From: a virus | IMG/VR virus record: IMGVR_UViG_3300048589_000303 | Coordinates: 1-38,227 of that record | Direction: 5' to 3' (one strand) | Length of the DNA stretch: 38,227 nucleotides | Shown here: positions 31,884 to 38,227 of the stretch, piece by piece | Numbering within the stretch: position 1 is the stretch's first letter | Layout of the letters: each line of letters begins with the position of its first letter | The notes under the pieces: generated by a model | Database searches by the model: none | What the model was told of the DNA's origin: nothing | What the model saw: only the letters and a program-made list of their open reading frames with translations | Position numbers and translations under genes: made by a program

Positions 31884-32161
31884 CGGGTGGCCTCCGTTTC
31901 GACGGGGAGCAAGGCTTTCATCCGATACCAACGCGCCGCCATTTCAGGGCTGGAAAACACCGGCATGAAGTTCTCGAACATCACCCGAAAGTCATCAATC
32001 GGCACCGCCACATGCCCGTCCGGCACGCACAGCTTCTTTGCACGAGCGGCGACGGCTTCCCACGCCTGCCACTCTCCGGTGCCGTTCTTTAGCGCCACCA
32101 GATACGCGCCGCGCAACCGGGCAACGCCGTCTACGTCGGTCGGGTCAATCGGCATGGTCAT
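31880..32161 (-). CDS. Small unknown early protein
   Basis: A 93-residue protein (DVDGVARLRGAYLVALKNGT, then GEWQAWEAVAARAKKL). Two halves: an N-terminal helix and a part with FRVMFENFMPVF. The ATG at 32161 overlaps the previous stop in TGATG. No domain known. Confidence 0.65.
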   Translation of the reverse strand: MTMPIDPTDVDGVARLRGAYLVALKNGTGEWQAWEAVAARAKKLCVPDGHVAVPIDDFRVMFENFMPVFSSPEMAARWYRMKALLPVETEATR

Positions 32162-32484
32162 CACGCCGCCTCCTTCCGCAGTGCCGGGCACACGTAGAAC
32201 GGGATCGGGTTCGGGCCAACGCCGTCGACACGCCAGATGTGCGCGGGCAGCTTTCGGGGCTTGCCGCCGGGCGTGGACAGCACCCGGTACTCGCCGCTGC
32301 TCTGCCGCTGCACGATCCAGCCGACCATCGTGCCCGCGTGCTTGTCGGCCGCGTGGGTGAACGCGATGCGCACTTTCCGGGTCCGGTCGTGGAGCCTGGC
32401 GGCGGTCTCGACGTAGTCGGGCTGAACTACCAACGCGGACAGCGCCGTAAGGAGGGTGTCGTAGCGATACGGGCGGTCAGCCAT
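32161..32484 (-). CDS. Small unknown early protein
   Basis: A 107-residue basic protein with a helical start (YDTLLTALSALVVQPDYVET) and a beta-like middle (TMVGWIVQRQSSGEYRVLST). The ATG at 32484, in TGATG with the previous stop, is preferred over an adjacent GTG. No family recognised. Confidence 0.65.
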   Translation of the reverse strand: MADRPYRYDTLLTALSALVVQPDYVETAARLHDRTRKVRIAFTHAADKHAGTMVGWIVQRQSSGEYRVLSTPGGKPRKLPAHIWRVDGVGPNPIPFYVCPALRKEAA

Positions 32485-32708
32485 CACTCACCACCTTCTT
32501 TGCTCAGCTTCCAAAGCCACTCACCAATCAGTCCGCGGTCAAACGCGATTGCCGCCAGTACGTGCCCGGCTTCTCGGAGATTGGCCATCGCCTCGGAGTT
32601 CTCTTCTGCTTCGTTGAACCCATCCTGAATGCTGTCCAATGCGGCAGTCAGGGCTTCATCCGAGAACAAGCTGGCGTTGACGACGTGCGATACGAATTCC
32701 CCGCCCAT
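32484..32708 (-). CDS. Small unknown early protein
   Basis: A 74-residue acidic, helical protein (SDEALTAALDSIQDGFNEAE). The ATG at 32708, in TGATG with the previous stop, is preferred over a GTG one codon earlier. Nothing known. Confidence 0.65.
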   Translation of the reverse strand: MGGEFVSHVVNASLFSDEALTAALDSIQDGFNEAEENSEAMANLREAGHVLAAIAFDRGLIGEWLWKLSKEGGE

Positions 32709-33151
32709 CACTTTTCCCCTTTCGGCGGCGTCACCACGAACCGTTCGCTCGTGACCTGCTCGATGCCGGGCACCGGGAGCGTGGCGTTCCTGGCGAAGTG
32801 AATAGCCGCCTTTTCGTCGACGACTTCCACGATCAGGCCGAGCGGTGCGCGGGAGCGGGCGTAGTCTTCCAGCGCGTCCCGGTCCGTGACCTTCCAGTCG
32901 GCCCGCTGTTCGATCCGGGCCTTGTACCCGGTGGCGGCGTCGGTCACGGACGCGGTGCCGTCTTTGCGAAGCCGCGCTTCGATGGCGGTGCGGATTTCGG
33001 CCACGATGGTCTGCTTGTGCTTGATCAGGGCGGTCTCATCGGCGATGTCGGCCTCCACCACGGCAAGCATCGAGAACAATTCCGGGAGTCCGATCCGTTC
33101 GGTGTCGAGCGTGACGGCTGTGGGGTTGGCTTTGAGCTCGAGATCGGTCAT
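32708..33151 (-). CDS. Coiled-coil early protein
   Basis: A 147-residue protein with a coiled coil (about residues 28-62; LAVVEADIADETALIKHKQT, IVAEIRTAIEARL) and a C-terminal alpha/beta part (DWKVTDRDALEDYARS, GLIVEVVDEKAAIHF). The layout resembles phage Gp157-like or host-nuclease-inhibitor-like proteins; this is only a resemblance in layout. Confidence 0.7.
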   Translation of the reverse strand: MTDLELKANPTAVTLDTERIGLPELFSMLAVVEADIADETALIKHKQTIVAEIRTAIEARLRKDGTASVTDAATGYKARIEQRADWKVTDRDALEDYARSRAPLGLIVEVVDEKAAIHFARNATLPVPGIEQVTSERFVVTPPKGEK

Positions 33152-33351
33152 CAGTTATCCTCCACCACGGTCATGCCGGTGCGCTTGCGGATCAGGTTCT
33201 CGACCTGAATGCGCGGGATGTAATGGCGCGCCCATGTGCCGCCAGCCGACTTGAGTTCCCCATCCTTCAATGCCTTGTCGATGATGGCCAAGGGGAGCTT
33301 GTACTCATCCATAATTCGCTTCTTGGTCAGAAGTTCGAGGTGATTGCTCAT
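33151..33351 (-). CDS. Small winged-HTH-like protein
   Basis: A 66-residue protein with a MerR/excisionase-like order (LTKKRIMDEYKLPLAIIDKA, then GTWARHYIPRIQVENLIRKR): a helix-turn-helix and a wing. It could be a recombination directionality factor or regulator; AAAGGA lies upstream of the ATG. It lies directly after the frameshifted gene. Confidence 0.65.
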   Translation of the reverse strand: MSNHLELLTKKRIMDEYKLPLAIIDKALKDGELKSAGGTWARHYIPRIQVENLIRKRTGMTVVEDN

Positions 33352-33371
33352 GCGTTCGGTCCTTTCTTTGG

Positions 33372-34075
33372 TTAGAACGGCGGTGGGGTGGGATTCCAAA
33401 ACAAGTGCACCTCCCACTGCCTCATAAACACTTCGATGCTGTTGCCGGTCCGGCTGTAATCGACGCCGTACCGTTCCCGGATCTCGTCGAAGAATTCGGG
33501 GCCGAGATTCCAGCGGGCGCATTCCTGGGCGTCGAAGGCCAGCAGCGCGAACGCCTGCTCGCGCTCATTCATGGCGCCGGTCATGCCGTTGCGCTTGGCG
33601 CGTCGTTCGAGGAACTGCGCCGTATCTCGCTCATTCGCGTGATCAAAGAGCCAGCGGGTTCGGGCGTCCCAGTAGTAGCGGTACTTGGCCCACTCGCGGG
33701 CCGCGTCGTAGCAGGGCTGGAAGGCGTCGTCGTAGAGCTCCCAGCGGCGATCGATGCTGAGGCTGCCGATCTGGGAGAAGCCGTGAGCGTGGCGTGCGCC
33801 GATTCCAGGAATGAGCTGTATGCCGTGTGCTTTGCGCTCATGAGCAACCATTTCTTCAACCGTTCTCCGTACTGCGGGTGTTCCGGGTGGTGTTCGAGCC
33901 AGGTCCACGCCGTGTGCAGCCACGGCTCAATCTGGTCGCGCTTCTCCACGATCGGGGTCAGGGCGATCCAGATTGGCCGGGCTTCCGCGTACCACTCGGG
34001 GGTGTCGCGATCGGGGCGGGCCGTCAACCGGTCGAGCATGGCGGCAATCGGATTGAGGTCCGGGTAGCCGGTCAT
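33372..34075 (-). CDS. Unknown early protein, apparently frameshifted
   Basis: The first frame starts at ATG 34075 (MTGYPDLNPIAAMLDRLTAR) and reads naturally to about GERLKKWLLMSAKHTAYSSF, then turns Ser/Thr/Pro-rich. From about 33850 the -1 frame reads naturally (IGSLSIDRRWELYDDAFQPC, and later MRQWEVHLFWNP) to TAA at 33372. The 704-bp total is two above a multiple of three. A single base lost between about 33780 and 33870 (mutation or assembly error), or a ribosomal -1 slip, would join them into one protein of about 235 residues. Alternatively the second part starts at ATG 33851 as a separate gene with a weak ribosome site. No recognised family. Confidence 0.55.
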
Positions 34076-34392
34076 GCCGACACCTGTTCGATCGGCGCAT
34101 AGACGGCGTTCTCGATGGCCAGGCGCTCGTACCGCCCGTTGATCTCCCGGACTTCGCTCCACCCCTTGCCCCGCGCCTGCTTGGCGAGCGCCTCCATCTC
34201 AGGGGTGACGTGGATGGCCACGATCGTCCACTTCTCGCCATCCCTGTCTTCCAGGATCGATCGCATTTCTGCGATTTGCTTTTCAAGGTCATCGACCTCA
34301 GCCTGTGCCTCGTCTAGCCGATCGTTGGCGTAATCCAGGTCGCGTTTCAGTGCTTCGAGCGCCTTCTTGCTGACAGCGAGCGGTTCGCTCAT
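34072..34392 (-). CDS. Coiled-coil early protein
   Basis: A 106-residue acidic protein with a long coiled coil (residues 8-50; LEALKRDLDYANDRLDEAQA, EVDDLEKQIAEMRSIL), then a short alpha/beta tail (EKWTIVAIHVTPEMEALAKQ). It overlaps the next start as ATGA. Nothing known. Confidence 0.7.
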   Translation of the reverse strand: MSEPLAVSKKALEALKRDLDYANDRLDEAQAEVDDLEKQIAEMRSILEDRDGEKWTIVAIHVTPEMEALAKQARGKGWSEVREINGRYERLAIENAVYAPIEQVSA

Positions 34393-34814
34393 GCGGCCCT
34401 CCGATCGACGAAGCCGCGTGAACTGACGACGATGGCCGGAAATCCGTGGGTCCGGGCCTCGTCGAGGATCTGGCGCGAGCTGCGGCTGAAGTGGATGTTG
34501 TCGTGGAAGACGGCGAACGAGACCTCCGCGCCAATGGAGCGGAACTGCCGGGCGTTGAAGATCAGGCGATCGTTCGTCACCCGACCAACCAGCATCGGCA
34601 CGTTCATGGCCATCTCGATCGCGATGGCATCAATGCCGTCGTTCGATCCGGCTACCACCGCGGCGTTGAGCCGGTCGCCGTCGAAGGTCTGTTCGATGAC
34701 TCCGGTGATCGCGGCGGTCCACCGTTCCCGATCAGGCGTCGATGCGCCGTTGAGCCGGTCGCCGGTGATGATCAATATCTTCATGCCGCGCTTTGGTTTG
34801 GTCACGATGTTCAT
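34389..34814 (-). CDS. SLOG-type DUF2493-like protein
   Basis: A 141-residue protein with the Rossmann-like pattern of the SLOG/DUF2493 type: KILIITGDRLNGAS near the start, a helix (TAAITGVIEQTFDGDRLNAA), VVAGSNDGIDAIAIEMA, and AVFHDN. Such proteins are thought to bind nucleotides or nucleotide derivatives and occur in many phages, usually of unknown function. The start ATG 34814 overlaps the J-domain gene stop as ATGA; a second ATG ten codons in (34784) is possible. Confidence 0.7.
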   Translation of the reverse strand: MNIVTKPKRGMKILIITGDRLNGASTPDRERWTAAITGVIEQTFDGDRLNAAVVAGSNDGIDAIAIEMAMNVPMLVGRVTNDRLIFNARQFRSIGAEVSFAVFHDNIHFSRSSRQILDEARTHGFPAIVVSSRGFVDRRAA

Positions 34815-35230
34815 GCGGCCTCCTTGAGGGTTGGCTTCAATCGGTCATAGGCGACGTTGATCGTCTGCATCCGGTGCGTGTCGCCGCCAGCGTCGGGGTG
34901 ATAGAGCCGGGCCAGCGCCTTGTAGGCAGCGTGGACCACCGCCGGCGGTGCGTCGTCGGTCACGTAGAGCGTGCGCCGGTCACGGTTGCCCGGCTGGCTC
35001 CCGGTGTTCGTCTCACTGGGGCGCGATTCGCGCAGATTCGCGTAGATCGATCGCACCAGGTCAACGGCCAGCGGGGCGTATTCGCCCCAGACGATCCACG
35101 CCTTGATCTCCGGATTCCACGACCGCAGATGCGGCGGAATGGTCAGCTTGAGCTGACTGAGCAGCCCTTCGTGGTACGGGAAGCGCAGGACCACCGATCC
35201 GTCTACTTGCCATGCCGCAGACGCGCTCAT
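34811..35230 (-). CDS. J-domain protein
   Basis: A 139-residue protein. The first 75 residues are a mixed fold (VLRFPYHEGLLSQLKLTIPP, IKAWIVWGEYAPLAVDLVRS) and the C-terminus is a J-domain: AAYKALARLYHPDAGGD with the key HPD motif at 111-113, then INVAYDRL. A J-domain recruits Hsp70 (DnaK), and phage examples work in replication-complex remodelling. The start ATG 35230 overlaps the helicase-like gene's stop as ATGA. The N-terminal part has no recognised family. Confidence 0.85.
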   Translation of the reverse strand: MSASAAWQVDGSVVLRFPYHEGLLSQLKLTIPPHLRSWNPEIKAWIVWGEYAPLAVDLVRSIYANLRESRPSETNTGSQPGNRDRRTLYVTDDAPPAVVHAAYKALARLYHPDAGGDTHRMQTINVAYDRLKPTLKEAA

Positions 35231-37368
35231 GCACTTTCCTCCTCGGCCTCGAAGAACGAGGTCTGCGCGTCCTCCCCGTCCGGGAACGCCAGGTGAATGA
35301 CATTCTTGAGCTGGCCTTCGAGCGTCTTGCGCACGAAGTTGGTGCGGCGCTTTTCGTCCCGTGACAGCAGGTAGCCGGATTCGTTCAGGCGTTGCAGCAG
35401 CGTCTTTTCGAGCAACGGGAACTGTTCGCCCGCCCGCTGCAACCGCTCCCGGATGTGCAGGTACGTGGCCGTGAAGTTCAGGTACACGCCGCCCGATGTG
35501 CAGACCCAGCCGATCTTGTTCCCCTGCGGCCGCCATTCCGGATCGCTCTGGCCGATCGCGATTTCGCGCCAGCCCCAGTTGCCCGGATTGTCCGGCCTTC
35601 GCCCGCCGGGACTGGTGAGATGGACCCGGCCGGCCAGCAACTCGGCTTCGAGGGTGATCAGGAACTGCCGGACCGGATCAACCGCGTCCTGGTGGCTGGC
35701 CTGCTCGACGATCAGGGTGCGCAGAATCTGTTCCGCTTCATCGCTGAGCGCATCGATCACGTTATCGGCGACGGCGCCAGTCTCACGGGCGTAGTCCGCA
35801 AACAGCGAGAACGCGGCGAACATCTGCGCGGCCGTCTGGGTCGTGCGATGGTGGGCGCTGCTGGCGCTCTGGAATTCCGCCCGGCAGAAGGTGAACCGGT
35901 CACGATACGTCGCCTGCACGGCTTCGTAGTTCGCGGCAATCCACCGGATGTAGGCGCTCAGGGCAGCCGCGTACAGGCCGCTCTTCGCGTCGCTCTGGGC
36001 CGTGGTCAGGTTCGCCCAGTTCATCGCGTGCTTGTTGATCTCCACGATCAGGAAGCGCGAATTCAGGCTCTGCCCGAGCGGCGCGTCTTCTCCGGTGATC
36101 AGCAGCAGCCCCCGCGGCGCGCGCTGGGATCGCAGTTGCGAATCGCGGGTCAGCCGGGCACGTCCTGATGTGTTGCCGGCCGCACGCCCGATCCGTTCCG
36201 CAATCGCATCGACCTTCGCGGCGACGTTGCGCTGGAAGTCATCGATCACCAGCACGGCATCCTTGGCCAGGTTCGCCTGGACTTCCAGCGCGTTCGCCGT
36301 ACTGGTGAAGTTCGCCGGGAGGTTGTCACTGGTGAAGGCCGGGCCGAACGCCTGCTGCACCAGCGCGGCAAGTTGGCTCTTGCCGAGCCCGGTCGAACCT
36401 TTCAGGAAGATCGAGAAGTCGATCCGTCCCAGAATCGCCCGCAACGTGGCGCACCACAACGGGACCGTGATCGTGCGGTTGGCCACGTCGAGCGACGCCA
36501 GCCACGCCGCGGTAGCAGCCCGGAGGTCGTCGCCGGTCGGCGGGTCGGGGAACCGGTACTGGTCGAGCGGTGGCGAGAGATGGACGCCCACGTCGGCCCG
36601 CAGTCCATCGGCTGTGATCGCGCCGGTGGCGGTCAAATACCCCATCTCGCCGTCGTCAAGCTCACGCCACCCGGTGTGCCCGTAGATGGACTTCTTTTCC
36701 GGATCGCTGTTCAGCCGGATCGCGGCCGCTACGATGGCGTGCGCGTTCGGCCCCGGCATGACCACGGCTGATGCGCCGATGCGGTCGGTGTGCCACTCCA
36801 TTGCCTCGAACTGCCGGGCCGGAATCGTGAAGGTGCGGCGAATCTCGCCGTGCCAGGCTTCCACCCGGAACTCGCGCCGGTCCTCGGTGCCGTCGTTGAT
36901 TTCGATGTCTTCGAGAATCCGCCCGCCAAAGTTCGCCGCCTGGATGGTGATCAACTCAGGATCGTTCGAGCTGCGGGGCCGCTCGTAGAACACCCCTTCC
37001 TCGGTCACTGAATACTGATCCTTGCGGTCCTTGAACGAGACCGAGTGCCGGGCCGGTTCACCCAGCAGGAGATCGGCCTGTTGCGCCACCACCACCAGTT
37101 CGCGGCGGCAATCGTCGGACCCGTCGTAGAGCTTGCGTACCGCGTTCAGGAAGCGCTGGCGGCTCGTTTCCGACGCCAGGTCGAGCTTGTCGATATGGAC
37201 GATCTGGCCGCCGCTCAGTTCGAGCTGCACCCGATGCTTGCGGCCCGGCGCCCGTTCGAGCCGGTAGGTGTGGCCGGACGCCGGGAAGAGGATAAAGCCC
37301 TCACCAAGCTCGAACTCAAGCGGAGCGCCGGACTCGGGAGCGCCAGCCCCGTGATCGTCAGAAGACAC
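35227..37368 (-). CDS. DUF927-like ATPase, replicative helicase
   Basis: A 713-residue protein. Residues 110-300 look like a DUF927 region (IYGHTGWRELDDG, TVPLWCATLRAILG), then an ATPase: Walker A GSTGLGKS (324-331), Walker B VLVIDDF (372-378), RGLLLITGED sensor 1 and a downstream conserved Arg. The C-terminus has a winged-helix-like part. It is probably the phage helicase acting with the primase next to it. Start is GTG at 37368, overlapping the primase stop by 11 bases; no ATG fits. Confidence 0.8.
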   Translation of the reverse strand: MSSDDHGAGAPESGAPLEFELGEGFILFPASGHTYRLERAPGRKHRVQLELSGGQIVHIDKLDLASETSRQRFLNAVRKLYDGSDDCRRELVVVAQQADLLLGEPARHSVSFKDRKDQYSVTEEGVFYERPRSSNDPELITIQAANFGGRILEDIEINDGTEDRREFRVEAWHGEIRRTFTIPARQFEAMEWHTDRIGASAVVMPGPNAHAIVAAAIRLNSDPEKKSIYGHTGWRELDDGEMGYLTATGAITADGLRADVGVHLSPPLDQYRFPDPPTGDDLRAATAAWLASLDVANRTITVPLWCATLRAILGRIDFSIFLKGSTGLGKSQLAALVQQAFGPAFTSDNLPANFTSTANALEVQANLAKDAVLVIDDFQRNVAAKVDAIAERIGRAAGNTSGRARLTRDSQLRSQRAPRGLLLITGEDAPLGQSLNSRFLIVEINKHAMNWANLTTAQSDAKSGLYAAALSAYIRWIAANYEAVQATYRDRFTFCRAEFQSASSAHHRTTQTAAQMFAAFSLFADYARETGAVADNVIDALSDEAEQILRTLIVEQASHQDAVDPVRQFLITLEAELLAGRVHLTSPGGRRPDNPGNWGWREIAIGQSDPEWRPQGNKIGWVCTSGGVYLNFTATYLHIRERLQRAGEQFPLLEKTLLQRLNESGYLLSRDEKRRTNFVRKTLEGQLKNVIHLAFPDGEDAQTSFFEAEEESA

Positions 37369-37912
37369 GGGCGCTGCCTCGTTTCGTCTCCACCCGCTCG
37401 CGATAGGAGTCGGGGTTGCGTCCCGCGCCAATGATGGCCGTCCGGACCGAGGCCACGAACGACTGGCAGCCAGCCCAGTGCTCGCAGAAGGTGAAGATAC
37501 CGCCCCCGCGCCCGCAGCCCCAGCAGTACCACTTCTGGCCATCGGCCGAGACCTTGAAGCTGGGCGCGGAATCGTGATGATCGGGGAACGGGCAGCGACC
37601 CACGAAGTTGTTGCCGGTTTTGCGCAGATCGACCGCCGCCAGCATGGGCGCCAGATCGAGCATCGTAATGTCCTGTTTGATGCGATCGAGATCGTAGCGG
37701 GCCGCGCCGGGACGAAGGGCCGCCAGCGGGTCCGGAATCCGTTCCCGCATTCGCAGCTCGTTCACGATGGCGGTACGGCGAACGCCCAGAAATGCGCGGG
37801 TCGGTTCATCGGGTAACTCCGCCAGGTCCATGTCGATCCCCCAGAGCCAGCCCGCCAGGTGATCCTGCGAACGCCCACGCACGTAGCTTTTCAAGTCATC
37901 CTGTTGCTGCAT
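37358..37912 (-). CDS. CHC2 zinc-finger primase
   Basis: A 184-residue protein. The N-terminal 95 residues are helical. Residues 100-150 contain the primase zinc finger: CPFPDHH (C107, H112 or H113), SAPSFKVSADGQKWYCWGCG with C130 and C133, and a following GIFTFCEH. There is no TOPRIM catalytic domain, so the primer polymerase may lie in another protein. Start ATG 37912 has GAGGA upstream; a TTG at 37924 is also in frame. First gene of the early operon, next to the repeat array. Confidence 0.85.
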   Translation of the reverse strand: MQQQDDLKSYVRGRSQDHLAGWLWGIDMDLAELPDEPTRAFLGVRRTAIVNELRMRERIPDPLAALRPGAARYDLDRIKQDITMLDLAPMLAAVDLRKTGNNFVGRCPFPDHHDSAPSFKVSADGQKWYCWGCGRGGGIFTFCEHWAGCQSFVASVRTAIIGAGRNPDSYRERVETKRGSARVF

Positions 37913-37927
37913 GCCAGTCCTCAATTG

Positions 37928-38216
37928 TTGTCGGCACTTGTCGGCAACGAATCACCATGCCGACAACGAAAACTCCGCATCATATCGGGGGATATTGGGT
38001 CACTTGTCGGCATTGTCTGCTTTGTCGGCATGGAACTAGGTACGCACACACGGACTCGATCTTTTTTCGTCATCACGGATATGTGCGCGTTACGTATGCG
38101 AGCATCTACTTTTCTGCCGACAATGCCGACAATGCCGACAATTCGCTAAAACGTGCGGAGAAATCCGCAGGTTTTGTTGTCGCCTCCCTTGTCGGCATGA
38201 GACCTCATGCCGACAA
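37928..38216. repeat. Array of TTGTCGGCA-type repeats (origin or operator)
   Basis: At least ten copies of TTGTCGGCA(T) occur in both orientations: 37928-37936, 37938-37946, 37957-37966 (reverse), 38004-38013, 38022-38031, 38115-38123 (reverse), 38123-38132 (reverse), 38132-38141 (reverse), 38189-38198 and 38207-38216 (reverse). Three copies share bases in 9-bp steps at 38115-38141. The stretch 37913-38227 has no convincing gene; it lies upstream of the primase-helicase genes. Iterons at an origin or operators of a regulator are the two readings. Confidence 0.8.
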
Positions 38217-38223
38217 GGGAGGC
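38182..38223. repeat. Perfect palindrome with 20-bp arms
   Basis: The arms at 38182-38201 and 38204-38223 are exact inverted copies with only AC between them. Each arm contains one TTGTCGGCAT repeat. DNA extrusion to a cruciform, or a bound dimer, would be possible; no T-run follows, so it is unlikely to be a terminator. Confidence 0.8.
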
Positions 38224-38227
38224 AGAA

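Noticed and set aside
37979-37984. TATGAT on the minus strand as -10 for the early operon
   Set aside because: No acceptable -35 at 16-18 bases and no extended -10, so not listed as a promoter despite the good position.
37928-38216. CRISPR array
   Set aside because: Repeat units are only 9-10 bp, occur in both orientations and have irregular spacing.

Overview
The window reads as an almost complete temperate tailed-phage genome (or prophage) of the HK97-type siphovirus class, from a high-G+C bacterium. Evidence: a large serine integrase, divergent repressor-like regulators, a full head-tail-lysis series in canonical order (small and large terminase, portal, prohead protease, HK97-fold capsid, connectors, tail completion, major tail protein, frameshifted tail chaperone, tape measure, distal tail, lysis), and a primase/helicase replication module. 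No host housekeeping gene is visible, so the host cannot be named. The LexA-like box (GAAC-N4-GTTC) is of the Gram-positive type; that is only a hint about the host.

Layout. 1-1305 (minus): an operon led by a small XRE regulator, followed by short unknown genes; the last runs off the left edge. 1355-3493 (plus): a second XRE regulator, an exported protein and a KilA-N protein. This block is visibly poorer in G+C than its surroundings and contains a detached copy of the regulator's C-terminus. 3490-5442: a DnaJ-type zinc-finger gene (minus) diverges from the integrase (plus) around an SOS-like palindrome. 5551-8142 (minus): lysis and membrane genes. 8206-20240 (minus): tail and connector genes. 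20265-22300: capsid and protease. 22424-23490: two paralogous small genes between the head blocks. 23658-24500 (plus): a lone endonuclease-like gene pointing against the head operon. 24497-28304: portal-MuF fusion and both terminase subunits. 28425-37912 (minus): early genes for DNA metabolism (VRR-NUC nuclease, adenine methyltransferase, small HTH proteins, SLOG-like protein, J-domain protein, DUF927-like helicase, CHC2 primase). 37928-38227: an intergenic array of at least ten TTGTCGGCA-type repeats ending in a perfect 20-bp-arm palindrome, the best candidate for an origin or master operator.

How it works together. If the two ends join, the minus-strand early operon and the left regulator operon lie on either side of the repeat array, as in a circular temperate phage map. 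The divergent XRE pair with shared CTCTCAC-type operators would form the lysis/lysogeny switch. The SOS-like palindrome near the integrase could tie one promoter there to DNA damage. Terminase/portal and protease/capsid blocks are each preceded by copies of the same hairpin leader, suggesting coordinated late expression. Nearly all minus-strand genes are joined by ATGA, GTGA or TGATG overlaps, so translation is probably coupled through long stretches.

Most notable: the displaced regulator C-terminus around an exported-protein gene, the duplicated hairpin leader, the repeat array, the canonical -1 slippery site in the tail chaperone, the inserted endonuclease gene with its own promoter, the tandem paralogues of which one gained a large beta-rich domain, and two probable frameshifted genes.
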